In this document: positions 25,907 through 33,763 of the stretch, in pieces
How the letters are laid out: each line of letters starts with the position of its first letter
Position numbering within the stretch: position 1 is the stretch's first letter
Assembly (NCBI RefSeq): GCF_003634705.1
Contig: NZ_RBWU01000003.1
Coordinates: forward strand, 434,001 to 498,000
DNA: 64,000 bases
Source of the DNA: Actinomadura pelletieri DSM 43383
GTDB lineage: Bacteria > Actinomycetota > Actinomycetes > Streptosporangiales > Streptosporangiaceae
Direction of reading: 5' to 3'
Notes under the pieces: model-generated
What the model was told of the DNA's origin: nothing
Databases searched by the model: none
What the model saw: only the letters and a program-made list of their open reading frames with translations
Translations under genes and position numbers: made by a program

Positions 25907-26392
25907 TCATTGGTCTAGACCATAGCCGTTGCCGTGGGGTCGTCGCGCGGGGTCCCCACCGATCACGCGGATCCGTCCGCGGACGACCAGCGCCACCCCG
26001 CCCGGCACCCGCCTAACGGCCGCCCGGCGCGGCCGGGGCGGCGACGCGCCGTCGTAGGACCAGCGGGCCTCGACGAGCGCCAGTTCCCGTGCCGCCTCGG
26101 CGGTGAGTTCGGCGCGCCGGGCCCGCGCGAGGTCCCAGCCGTCCCGGAAGGATCCCCGGGTCGGACGTTCGGCCGCCCAGCCGGCGAACGTCGCCGTCCA
26201 GGACGCGCCGTACGAGCCGGCGAGCAGCGGCCAGGCGCGGGCGACCTCACCGGCCCGTTTGGCGAGGATGCCGCGCGCGGTCGCCCGGACCGCGTCGGCG
26301 TCGAACCCCTCGGGCAGGGGTCCACCCGCGGCCAGGGCCCGGACGAGGGCCCCCTGCGCGGCCGCCAGTTCGGTGTCGAAAAGTTCGCTCAT
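25907..26392 (-). CDS. Putative MNIO partner protein (DUF2063-like)
   Basis: A 161-residue protein beginning 'MSELFDTELAAAQGALVRAL' with a helical N-terminal two thirds ('VRATARGILAKRAGEVARAW' and 'LAGSYGASWTATFAGWAAER') and a C-terminal beta-rich end ('RRVPGGVALVVRGRIRVIGG'). The helical part resembles the DUF2063/MbnC-type partners that accompany DUF692 enzymes and help recognise their peptide substrates; this is a visual judgement. ATG 26392 overlaps the MNIO stop by ATGA, showing tight coupling. The last codons contain the dre palindrome. Confidence 0.65.
   Translation of the reverse strand: MSELFDTELAAAQGALVRALAAGGPLPEGFDADAVRATARGILAKRAGEVARAWPLLAGSYGASWTATFAGWAAERPTRGSFRDGWDLARARRAELTAEAARELALVEARWSYDGASPPRPRRAAVRRVPGGVALVVRGRIRVIGGDPARRPHGNGYGLDQ
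25909..25924. promoter_or_regulatory. DasR-responsive element (dre)-like operator upstream of pfkA
   Basis: TGGTCTAGACCA at 25911-25922 is a perfect 12-bp palindrome equal to the core of the DasR operator consensus A(C/G)TGGTCTAGACCA(C/G)T. DasR is the GntR/HutC-family regulator of N-acetylglucosamine metabolism in streptomycetes. The site overlaps the last codons of the MNIO partner gene and is about 107 bp upstream of pfkA. Confidence 0.75.
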
Positions 26393-27219
26393 GTGACCGC
26401 CGGGAATCCGGAGGCGGCGGCGATGGCGTCCAGCTCGGCCCGCAGCTCGTCGACGGGCGGGTAGTGGCCGTCGCGTTCCAGGAGGAACCCCGGCGGCCGG
26501 TGCCTGGCGCACAGCTCGGCGACCAGGTCCAGGACCTCGGACGGGACGGCGGCGGCATGCGTGTCGTGGTACCGCCCGCCCGCCTCGGAACCGCCGGCGA
26601 CGTGGCAGTACGCGACACGGTCGAGCGGCAGGCGGTCGAGGAGGGCGAGGGGGTCCTCGCCGCGGTTGCGCGCGTTGGCGTACACGTTGGCGACGTCCAG
26701 CAGGAGGAGGGCGCCGGTGCGGTCCAGCAGTTCGGTAAGGAAGTCGGCCTCGGTGTACTCGGCGTCCGGCCAGTCGAAGAGCGTGGCGATGGGCTCGACG
26801 GCCAGCGGGACGGGCAGTTCCGCCCTGGTCCGGCGGATGTTGGCGGTGAGGACGTCCAACGAGGCCCGTGTCCGCGGGACCGGCAGCAGGTGACCGGCCT
26901 CGATCCCGCCCGCCCGGACGAACGCGACGTGCTCGCTCACCAGCGGCGCCTTCAGGGCCTCGGCGCACGCGGCGAGGTGCGCGACCCGGTCGGCGGCCAC
27001 CGGCTCGGCGCCGCCGAGGGAGAGCTTCACGCCGTGCGGGACGATCGTCACGCCGCAGTCGCGCAGGGCCGCCAGGTCGGGTGCGGGACGCTCCGGATGG
27101 ACGGACTCGGCGATCACCTCGGTGAAGCGCAGGCCGGGCAGCGCCTCGACGAATCCCGCGATCTCGGGACGCCAGCCGACGCCGACCCCGAGTTCCAAAA
27201 CGGTGACGTCAGAAACCAC
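26389..27219 (-). CDS. DUF692 multinuclear non-heme iron-dependent oxidase (MNIO)
   Basis: A 276-residue TIM-barrel enzyme of the MbnB/TglH family, which uses two or three iron ions to oxidise cysteine residues in peptides. Likely ligands visible: His62 in 'VPHGVKLSLGG', Glu96 and His97 in 'VSEHVAF', Glu142 in 'AVEPIATLFDW', Asp175 and Asn178 in 'LLLLDVANVYAN', His206 in 'YCHVAGG', His218 and His221 in 'RYHDTHAA' and Glu248 in 'LLERDG'. The GTG at 27219 has GGAGG 7 nt upstream inside the preceding gene's Gly codons and overlaps that gene by 11 bp. An upstream in-frame extension is only the Ala-coding complement of the Cys-rich tail. Confidence 0.9.
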   Translation of the reverse strand: MVSDVTVLELGVGVGWRPEIAGFVEALPGLRFTEVIAESVHPERPAPDLAALRDCGVTIVPHGVKLSLGGAEPVAADRVAHLAACAEALKAPLVSEHVAFVRAGGIEAGHLLPVPRTRASLDVLTANIRRTRAELPVPLAVEPIATLFDWPDAEYTEADFLTELLDRTGALLLLDVANVYANARNRGEDPLALLDRLPLDRVAYCHVAGGSEAGGRYHDTHAAAVPSEVLDLVAELCARHRPPGFLLERDGHYPPVDELRAELDAIAAASGFPAVT

Positions 27220-28207
27220 CGCCGCCTCCGCACGAGCTGCCGCTGCTGCTCCCGCACGAGCTGCCGCTGCTGCTCCCGCACGAGCTGCCGCCCCCACACG
27301 AGCTGCTGCTGCTCCCGCACGAGGAACCGCCGGCCCCGCAGGAAACGGTCGAGCACACCACGTAGACGCTCGCACAGGACGTGCCGACGGGCATGGGGGT
27401 GGGGAACCTGGTCGTCCCGACGTAGCGGCCGAGCCCGATGGTCTGGACGAACACGGGGTCGTACGCCATCAACGCCACCGGTCCGAACACCGCGATGCCC
27501 AGCAGCGCCGACTGCGGGTCGAGATCGGCGTACGAGGGCTTGTGCGCCGGATTGAGGTGGGCGTTCGAGGTCCTGCTCCGCTCGACGAAGCGTTCGCCCT
27601 CCACCGTCAAGGGCCAGCGGGCACGGAGCAGGCGCTTCCCGATCACGTTGACGGCGAGCATGGCCGCCAACGGAAGCAGGAACTCCGGGAAGCCTTGGAA
27701 GAAGTCGGCGAAGTAGAGCAGGAGGCCGAGCGCCGTCCACGCCAGGCGGAGCAACCAGGAGGTCCGCCAGGCGCGCCAGTAGTTCGGACCGATCAGCGCG
27801 CCCTCCGCGACGAGCCCGTCGTGGAGCCGGTCGAGCGCGTCCCTGACGCCCTTCTCGTTGTTCAGTTGGTGGACCGTCCAGGCCAGGCCGCCAAAGAGCG
27901 CCATATAGATCGCCGCGTCCAGCGGCGCGCCCGCGGCGCGCTGGTCGGCGGTGGACGGCTTGGTCGCCGTCAACCGGCCGTCGGCGTGGGCGTCGACGAA
28001 GCCGTCGAGCCGCAGCGCCGCGATCGCCGTGGCGACCGCGTGCCGCCGGTCGCCGTGCAGATAGGCGACCTCGTACGGATGCAGGTCATGGGTCGGGGCG
28101 TGGCCGTTGGTCACGTCCGCCCACGCGTTCCGCAGGAACCTGAGCAGGACGATCCCTGCGGCGACATGGCCCGCGAAGAGTGCGAGTCCCAATAAGGCGT
28201 CGGCCAT
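27209..28207 (-). CDS. TIGR04222-type membrane protein with eight-Cys Gly/Ser tail, candidate MNIO substrate
   Basis: A 332-residue membrane protein: helix 1 at about 3-24, a cytosolic segment with 'LHPYEVAYLHGDRRHAVATA' (as in TIGR04222 proteins), further hydrophobic segments at about 98-113, 150-190 and 233-250, then a tail from about 275 with cysteines at 278, 285, 290, 297, 304, 310, 318 and 326 spaced by Gly and Ser ('GSSSGSSCGSSSGSSCGG'). The tail resembles a modified-peptide core attached to a membrane anchor. The gene ends within the MNIO start and begins 46 bp after the response regulator. GGGAGAA before ATG 28207 is the ribosome site. Confidence 0.85.
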   Translation of the reverse strand: MADALLGLALFAGHVAAGIVLLRFLRNAWADVTNGHAPTHDLHPYEVAYLHGDRRHAVATAIAALRLDGFVDAHADGRLTATKPSTADQRAAGAPLDAAIYMALFGGLAWTVHQLNNEKGVRDALDRLHDGLVAEGALIGPNYWRAWRTSWLLRLAWTALGLLLYFADFFQGFPEFLLPLAAMLAVNVIGKRLLRARWPLTVEGERFVERSRTSNAHLNPAHKPSYADLDPQSALLGIAVFGPVALMAYDPVFVQTIGLGRYVGTTRFPTPMPVGTSCASVYVVCSTVSCGAGGSSCGSSSSSCGGGSSCGSSSGSSCGSSSGSSCGGGGGF

Positions 28208-28253
28208 GGTGTTCTCCCGTCTGATACGCCTTCGATGATCGGGCGCTCGGCGA

Positions 28254-28973
28254 TCAGACGCCGTGTCCCCCGTCACGGTTTCCGCCACGGATGTTCTCCT
28301 CGTCGAGGCCCCGCTCGATGGCGTAACGGACGAGTTCGACGCGGTTGTGGAGCTGGAGTTTGCGCAGCGTGTTCTGCACGTGGTTCTGCACCGTCCGGTG
28401 GGACAGGACGAGCCGTTCCGCGATCTGCTTGTACGTCAGGCCCTTGGCGACGAGCCGCAGGACCTCCGTCTCGCGTCCGGTCAGGCGCGGGGCGTCGTCG
28501 TCCGCGCGGGCGCCTTCGCCGTCTCCGGCGCCCTTCCCGGTGGCGAGCCTGCGGTACTCGCCGAGGACGAGTCCGGCGAGGCCGGGCGTGAACACGGCGT
28601 CGCCCGCGCCGGTGCGGCGGACCGCGTCCAGGAACTCCTCCCGCGCCGCGGACTTGAGCAGGTACCCGGTGGCGCCCGCCTTGACGGCGTCCAGGACGTC
28701 CTGCTGCTCGCCGCTCGCCGACAGCACCAGGACGCGGGCGGGCGGGTCGGCGGCGACCAGCCGGCGGGTCACCTCGACGCCGCTGATGTCGGGAAGCTGA
28801 AGGTCGACGACGGCGACCTGGGGACGTGTCGCGGCGGCGACACGGACGGCGGCGCGGCCCTCGCCCACGGTCGCGACCACCTCGTGACCGGCCTCGGCGA
28901 GGTCCCGGGCGACCGCGTCGCGCCACATCGGATGGTCGTCCACGACCATGACTTTGAGGGGAACGTCGCTCAC
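28254..28973 (-). CDS. LuxR/NarL-family response regulator
   Basis: A 239-residue regulator. Receiver: 'MVVDDHPMWRDAV', phospho-Asp in 'VAVVDLQLPDISGVE', 'VLVLSASG' and 'GYLLKSA'. C-terminal LuxR helix-turn-helix: 'LTGRETEVLRLVAKGLTYKQ', then 'IAERLVLSHRTVQNHVQNTL'. It follows its sensor kinase by 26 bp and precedes the Cys-tailed membrane gene by 46 bp with no terminator seen, so it could control the MNIO genes. Confidence 0.93.
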   Translation of the reverse strand: MSDVPLKVMVVDDHPMWRDAVARDLAEAGHEVVATVGEGRAAVRVAAATRPQVAVVDLQLPDISGVEVTRRLVAADPPARVLVLSASGEQQDVLDAVKAGATGYLLKSAAREEFLDAVRRTGAGDAVFTPGLAGLVLGEYRRLATGKGAGDGEGARADDDAPRLTGRETEVLRLVAKGLTYKQIAERLVLSHRTVQNHVQNTLRKLQLHNRVELVRYAIERGLDEENIRGGNRDGGHGV

Positions 28974-28999
28974 GGGTCACACCCTAGGACGCGGCGCGG

Positions 29000-30133
29000 T
29001 CAGGGTCGGGGGACGGTCATCTCGATCTCGGTGCCCGCGCCGTCGGCGGTGGAGATCGCGACCGTGCCGCCGAGGTCGCGGACGCGGCCCTGGATGGACT
29101 GCGCGACGCCGAGCCGGCCGTCCGCCGCCGCCTCCGCCAGGCGCCCGGCGGGGATGCCGGGGCCGTCGTCGCGGACGCTGACCGTGACCTCTCCGTCGCC
29201 GTCCTCCAGGAGGATCCACGCGCGGACGCCGTCGCCGCAGTGGCGCCGGACGTTGTCCAGCGCCGCCGTCACCGCCGCGTCGATCTCCCGGGCGACACGG
29301 CCGGGCAGCGGCACCCCGGTCGCGGGCGTCGAGACCGTGACCGACGGGGACGCGTGCCGGTTCAGCGGCACACGGAGATCGACCTCGTCCGCGGCGGCGG
29401 AGTCGGGCCCGGTGGCGATGAGGGCCCGCAGCGCCGCCTCCTGCTCGCCCGCGAGCCGTCCGAGGTCCGCGGCCGCGCCGCCGAGTTCGTCGCCGCGGCG
29501 ACGGACCATCGCCAGCACCTGGAGCACCGAGTCGTGGATGCGGCGGGCGAGCCGCTCCCGTTCCCGGGTGGCCGACTCCAGCTCCACGGCCCGCGCCAGC
29601 CGCGCCTCCGCGTCCAGCGCCAGCCGGACGACGTGCCCGCCGACGAGGCCCGCGAGGAGCAGCAGCACGATGCCGTTGAACGTCGCCAGGCCGATCTCGC
29701 CGACCGTCCCGGCGAGCGCGTGGACCAGCAGGTGGGCGGCCGACAGCACGAGCGCGGCGGCGACGCCGAGCCGCCGCCCGCCCGCCACCGCCCAGGACAT
29801 GACCGCCGCCGCCACCCACGACACCGGCAGCGTCGGACGGCCGTCCGCGAGGTTCTCCGGCGTCTCCACCCACGCCGTCGCGAGCAGGCACCCGGACGCG
29901 ACGACGAGATCGGCGACCAGCAGTGGCCATCTTCGCCGCCGCGCCCCCGTGAAGGCGGGCACCGTGAACGCCGTCCAGGCGGCCATGCCGGCGAGGACGG
30001 CCCAACCGCCGGCGGGACGGGCGTAGCCGTCGACGTTCATGACGATCAGGACGGCGGCATACCCCAAGGTCAGAACGCGGTAGACCGCCAGCGCCCGCCA
30101 CAGCGCGGACTCCAGCCCCGGGCCCGCCCGCAC
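29000..30133 (-). CDS. MacS-type (NarL-partner) sensor histidine kinase
   Basis: A 377-residue kinase with five or six N-terminal membrane segments (about 15-165), a short linker and a HisKA_3 domain: 'RERLARRIHDSVLQVLAMVR' contains the phospho-His. The ATPase domain has 'ALDNVRRHCGDGVRAWI', 'VSVRDDGPGIPAG' and 'RLGVAQSIQGRVRDLGG'. This matches the actinobacterial MacS-family kinases. The sensor is embedded in the membrane with no extracellular domain. It is 7 bp downstream of plsC and 26 bp upstream of its LuxR-type partner. Confidence 0.9.
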   Translation of the reverse strand: MRAGPGLESALWRALAVYRVLTLGYAAVLIVMNVDGYARPAGGWAVLAGMAAWTAFTVPAFTGARRRRWPLLVADLVVASGCLLATAWVETPENLADGRPTLPVSWVAAAVMSWAVAGGRRLGVAAALVLSAAHLLVHALAGTVGEIGLATFNGIVLLLLAGLVGGHVVRLALDAEARLARAVELESATRERERLARRIHDSVLQVLAMVRRRGDELGGAAADLGRLAGEQEAALRALIATGPDSAAADEVDLRVPLNRHASPSVTVSTPATGVPLPGRVAREIDAAVTAALDNVRRHCGDGVRAWILLEDGDGEVTVSVRDDGPGIPAGRLAEAAADGRLGVAQSIQGRVRDLGGTVAISTADGAGTEIEMTVPRP

Positions 30134-30140
30134 ACCGCGA

Positions 30141-30884
30141 TCAGCCAGCGTCGGTCAACCCTCCGTCGTCCTCGACCGGCCGCACCGGCTTCCCGGCCAG
30201 CTCCGCCTTCACCTCGGCGGCGTAACGGTCGACGTACTCCTGGCCCGACAGCTCCCGGATCGCCGCCATGATCTCGTCGGTGACCTCCCGCAGGACCTCC
30301 CGGTCGTCCTCGCGGCCGTAGAAGCGGGAGAAGTCCAGCGGCTCGCCGAAGCGCACGCCGGGCCGCACCCCGAGCCGCGGCAGCGGCTTGCCCGGCGGCA
30401 TCAGCTCGAACGTGTTGATCATCGCCATCGGGATCACCGGGACCCGGGACTTGAGCGCCAGCCGCGCCACGCCCGTCTTGCCGCGGTACAGCCGGTGGTC
30501 GGGCGCGCGGGTGCCCTCGGGGTAGATGCCGAGCAGCTTGCCCTCCGCGAGGATCCGCAGCCCCGTGCGCAGCGCCGCCTCGCCCGCCGGGCCGCCCGTC
30601 CGGTCCACCGGCACCACGCCGACGCCGGTGAAGAAGCCCTTGCTGATCAGCCCCTTGATCCCCTTGCCGGTGAAGTACTCGCCCTTGCCGATGAAGTAGA
30701 TCGGGCGCAGCAGCGGCAGCGGCCCGAAGAAGTGGTCGGCGAACGACAGGTGGTTGCTCACCAGCAGCGCCGGACCTCGCTTCGGGACGTTCTTCATCCC
30801 CCGGTTCCGCGGCCACCAGCCGAGGTACAGGATGGGCGAGAGGACGACCCTGAGCAGGATCCAGAACCAGAGCATGCGGGACAT
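30141..30884 (-). CDS. plsC: 1-acylglycerol-3-phosphate acyltransferase
   Basis: A 247-residue membrane-associated acyltransferase of phospholipid synthesis. Block I 'SNHLSFADHFF' holds the catalytic H-x4-D; block II 'YFIGKGEYF', block III 'LLGIYPEGTR' and block IV 'RVPVIPMAMINT' follow in order. A hydrophobic N-terminus ('MLWFWILLRVVLSPILYLGW') anchors it. A PlsC-like gene occurs in the matching mycobacterial block (Rv2182c). ATG 30884 is chosen from the membrane segment; GGGAAG precedes it. Confidence 0.93.
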   Translation of the reverse strand: MSRMLWFWILLRVVLSPILYLGWWPRNRGMKNVPKRGPALLVSNHLSFADHFFGPLPLLRPIYFIGKGEYFTGKGIKGLISKGFFTGVGVVPVDRTGGPAGEAALRTGLRILAEGKLLGIYPEGTRAPDHRLYRGKTGVARLALKSRVPVIPMAMINTFELMPPGKPLPRLGVRPGVRFGEPLDFSRFYGREDDREVLREVTDEIMAAIRELSGQEYVDRYAAEVKAELAGKPVRPVEDDGGLTDAG

Positions 30885-31112
30885 CTTCCCACCCCGCGGC
30901 CGCCCCCGCTCTACCGGCCGGACGGGCCGTCGCCGGGTGCCGCGGAATGAACGTAGGCTCTGAGGCGTAATTCTGAATCGGGTACGCCCGGGGTCTTGTC
31001 CCGGGCGGCGCAGCGAATACCGTGGGACACACGTTTCACATGTCGATGAGGGAGCGGAGGCCGTCATGCCGGTGCGGTCGGTCACGCCGGAGTCATCGAA
31101 GGAGCCGGCCCC

Positions 31113-32033
31113 GTGAATCGCCGTGGCAATGGACTGTCAGCGAACACCTACGCCCCTCTGGTCGACCTCGCGCCCCATCTCGCCGACGCGCTGCTGACGG
31201 CGCTCGGCGAGGCCGGGGTGGCGGCCTACGCGACCTCGCCCACCGAGCTGGGCGAACCGGCCGACCCACCGGTGCCGGAGCGGCCCGAGCCGCCCGGCGG
31301 CATCGCCGGTGACGTCCTCGACCGGCTGTACGTCGACGTCGACATGAAGCCCACGGCGGAGGGCATCCTGCGCGCCCATCTCGCCCGGCTGCGCGACGCG
31401 TCCGCCCGCGGCTCCGAGTCCGACCGCTCCGACGCCGACGTCGCCGAGGCGCACGGCGAGGTGCACGGGGAGGCGCACGGCGGGGAGATGCACGCCGCCG
31501 AGTCCCGCGGGACCGCAGAGGCGGAGGCGCCCACCAAGCCCGTCAAGGACGCCAAACCCGTCAAGGACGGTGACGGCGGCGCCGCCGAACGCGACGAGGA
31601 CGCGATCTGGGCCGAGATCGTCGCGGGGTTCGACTCCACGCCCGACGGCGACGAGACCCCCTGGCCGGACGAGGAGAACGTCTCCGAGCCCGCCGACCCG
31701 CCGGAGGAGGGGGACGACCGCACCGGCCGACTCCCCCGCGCCCGCGTCATCAAGCCCGCCGACACCGCCGAGTTCCCGCCGGATCCCGACGACGAGGGCC
31801 ACTACGTCCCGCCCCCTCCCCCGCCGCTGCCCAGCGCCGACCCGCTCACCAAGGGCGCCTGGATCGCGCTCGTCGGCGGGCCGATCTACCTGCTGATCAC
31901 CGTCGTGCTCGACTGGGAGGTGCCCGGCTGGGCGGCCTTCCTCGCCGTCGCCGCCTTCATCGGCGGCTTCGTCACCCTCGTCCTGCGCATGGGCGACGAG
32001 CCGCGCGACCCCGACGACGGAGCCGTCGTCTAG
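31113..32033 (+). CDS. Conserved actinobacterial membrane protein, His/Asp/Glu-rich
   Basis: A 306-residue protein of unknown function. Residues 1-95 form a mostly helical segment with a length-dependent motif 'DRLYVDVDMKPTAEGILRAH'; 100-235 are acidic and disordered, including a His-Gly-Glu repeat ('EAHGEVHGEAHGGEMHAAE'); 'YVPPPPPPLPSADPLTKGAW' introduces two C-terminal transmembrane helices (about 247-293). Similar poly-Pro plus two-helix ends occur in other actinobacteria. GTG 31113 has AAGGAG 8 nt upstream. The TAG stop overlaps the stop of the convergent gene within one CTAG. Confidence 0.75.
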   Translation: MNRRGNGLSANTYAPLVDLAPHLADALLTALGEAGVAAYATSPTELGEPADPPVPERPEPPGGIAGDVLDRLYVDVDMKPTAEGILRAHLARLRDASARGSESDRSDADVAEAHGEVHGEAHGGEMHAAESRGTAEAEAPTKPVKDAKPVKDGDGGAAERDEDAIWAEIVAGFDSTPDGDETPWPDEENVSEPADPPEEGDDRTGRLPRARVIKPADTAEFPPDPDDEGHYVPPPPPPLPSADPLTKGAWIALVGGPIYLLITVVLDWEVPGWAAFLAVAAFIGGFVTLVLRMGDEPRDPDDGAVV

Positions 32034-32746
32034 ATCTTCGTCGCGGGCACGTCCAGGACGGCGAGCAGCGGACGGTGGTCGGTGGCCTTCGGGTAGTCGG
32101 CGGTGAGGGCGTCGTCCCCGGTCGGCACCCCGCACGCGGTGACGCCCACCGCAGGGTCGGCGAAGACGGCGTCGATGCGCCTGCGCGGGTCGCGGGCCGA
32201 GAAGGTCGACGCGTCGCCGCTCGGCGCGACCGCGTACGCGTCCCGGAAACGGCCGGTGAGCACGTCCCAGGACGCGCCGCCGGGTTCCTCGTTGATGTCG
32301 CCCGCGAGGACGACCGGCGCCCGGTGCCGGTCGCGGACCCGGTCGAGGTGGTCGAGGATCTCCCGGACGTGCCGGAGCCGTGGCCCGTCCCGCAGGTCCA
32401 GATGGGTGGACGCCGCGACGAGGCGGGCCCCGCCGACCTCCAGCACCGCGCTCGCCACGGCGCGGCGGTGCAGCTCGGGCTCGGGGGTGAGCAGCTGGAA
32501 CGCCCGCGCCAGCCGGCGCACGCGCGGCGCGGTGAGGACGGCGAGCCCGCAGGCCCGCCGTCCCGCCGCGATGTCCAGCCCGCACGCGCGGGCGAGGCGG
32601 CGGCGTTGCAGCCGCCATGTCCAGAACCGCGGAACCTCCTGCAGGCACGCGACGTCCGGGTCGAGGGCGCGGACCACCCGGGCCACGGCGGCGGGGTCGT
32701 CGCGCAGCGACCGGATGTTGTAGCTCAGCACGCGGACGGACGGCAC
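32030..32746 (-). CDS. Endonuclease/exonuclease/phosphatase family protein
   Basis: A 238-residue Mg-dependent hydrolase fold. Motifs: 'RVLSYNIRSLRDD' (Asn), 'VACLQEVPRF' (Glu), 'AASTHLDLRDGP' (His), 'VLAGDINEEPGGAS' (Asp, Asn) and 'KATDHRPLLAVL' (Asp-His). Substrate unknown; members cleave DNA, RNA or phosphoinositides. No signal peptide. GTG 32746 lies 2 bp after the glucokinase stop, so the two genes are probably one transcript. Confidence 0.88.
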   Translation of the reverse strand: MPSVRVLSYNIRSLRDDPAAVARVVRALDPDVACLQEVPRFWTWRLQRRRLARACGLDIAAGRRACGLAVLTAPRVRRLARAFQLLTPEPELHRRAVASAVLEVGGARLVAASTHLDLRDGPRLRHVREILDHLDRVRDRHRAPVVLAGDINEEPGGASWDVLTGRFRDAYAVAPSGDASTFSARDPRRRIDAVFADPAVGVTACGVPTGDDALTADYPKATDHRPLLAVLDVPATKI

Positions 32747-32748
32747 GG

Positions 32749-33717
32749 CTAGACGACGACGTCCTGGAGGGGGCGGACGCGGGCCAGGTCGGCCGCGCCG
32801 ACGATCCCGGCCGCCGAGCCCAGTTCGGCGATGCGGATGTCGGGCAGCGGGCGGTGGCCGCGGCCCGTCAGGGCGTCCTCGAACGCGGCGCGGATCGGGT
32901 CGAGGAGCAGGTCGCCCGCGTCGGAGAGGCCGCCGCCGATGATGAACGCGCCCGGGTCGAGGATCGCGCTGAGGTCGGCGAGCCCCTGGCCCGCCCAGTG
33001 CGCGATGGTCCGGAAGCATTCCAGGGCCGCCTTGTCGCCCTCGCGGGCCGCCTGCGACACCTCGGGGCCGCTGATGCCCTCCGGGCGCCCGTCGCCGAGC
33101 TCCAGGAGCCGTCCGGCCATCGCGGGCGCCACACGGGCCAGGTCGCGGGCCTCGTGGACCAGGGCGTTGCCGCTGGCGTACTGCTCCCAACAACCGCGGT
33201 TGCCGCAGCCGCAGCGGCGGCCGTCCGGGACGACCCGGAAGTGGCCCATCTCGGCGCCGATGCCGAACCGGCCCCGGTACAGCTCGCCGTTGATGATGAT
33301 GCCGCCGCCGATGCCGGTGCCGAGGGCGACCAGCACGAGGAAGTTCTCGCCGCGTCCCGCGCCGAACCTCGCCTCGCCCCAGGCCGTGGCGTTGCCGTCG
33401 TTCTCCACGACGACCGGCAGTCCGACCAGGCTCTCGACCTTCTCCTTGATCGGCTCTTCGCGCCACGCCAGGTTGGGGGCGAACAGCACGTTGGAGCGGT
33501 CCTCGTCGACGAACCCGGCGGTGCCGAGGCCGACCGCCGACACCTCTTCGAACTTGCCCTTCAGCAGGTCGACGACCTCGGCGATGGTCTCGGCGGTCTC
33601 CTTGGGGTTGGTCGAGGGAGTGGGCCGACGGACCTTCTCCAGAATGGTCCCCCGGTCGTCGACGACCCCGGCGGCGACCTTGGTGCCGCCCACATCCACG
33701 CCGATGGTCAGGGCCAT
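32749..33717 (-). CDS. glk: ROK-family glucokinase
   Basis: A 322-residue sugar kinase. 'TIGVDVGGTKVAAGVVDD' binds phosphate; 'VVENDGNATAWGEARFGAG' contains the sugar-binding Asn-Asp; 'ALGTGIGGGIIINGELYRG' is the second ATP motif; 'GRRCGCGNRGCWEQYASG' is the CxCGxxGCxE zinc motif of ROK kinases. The gene is the actinobacterial ATP-glucokinase by similarity. GGAGGAAGC before ATG 33717 is the ribosome site. It supplies glucose 6-phosphate upstream of the phosphofructokinase encoded 8 kb away. Confidence 0.93.
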   Translation of the reverse strand: MALTIGVDVGGTKVAAGVVDDRGTILEKVRRPTPSTNPKETAETIAEVVDLLKGKFEEVSAVGLGTAGFVDEDRSNVLFAPNLAWREEPIKEKVESLVGLPVVVENDGNATAWGEARFGAGRGENFLVLVALGTGIGGGIIINGELYRGRFGIGAEMGHFRVVPDGRRCGCGNRGCWEQYASGNALVHEARDLARVAPAMAGRLLELGDGRPEGISGPEVSQAAREGDKAALECFRTIAHWAGQGLADLSAILDPGAFIIGGGLSDAGDLLLDPIRAAFEDALTGRGHRPLPDIRIAELGSAAGIVGAADLARVRPLQDVVV

Positions 33718-33763
33718 GTACGCTTCCTCCTCTTCGCGCGGCCGGCTGGGGCCCGGTGCCGCA

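Noticed and set aside
27220..27375. Longer MNIO N-terminus made of Ala/Arg repeats
   Set aside because: It is the second frame of the Cys/Gly/Ser codons of the upstream gene; GTG 27219 has a proper Shine-Dalgarno and matches the start of the DUF692 fold.
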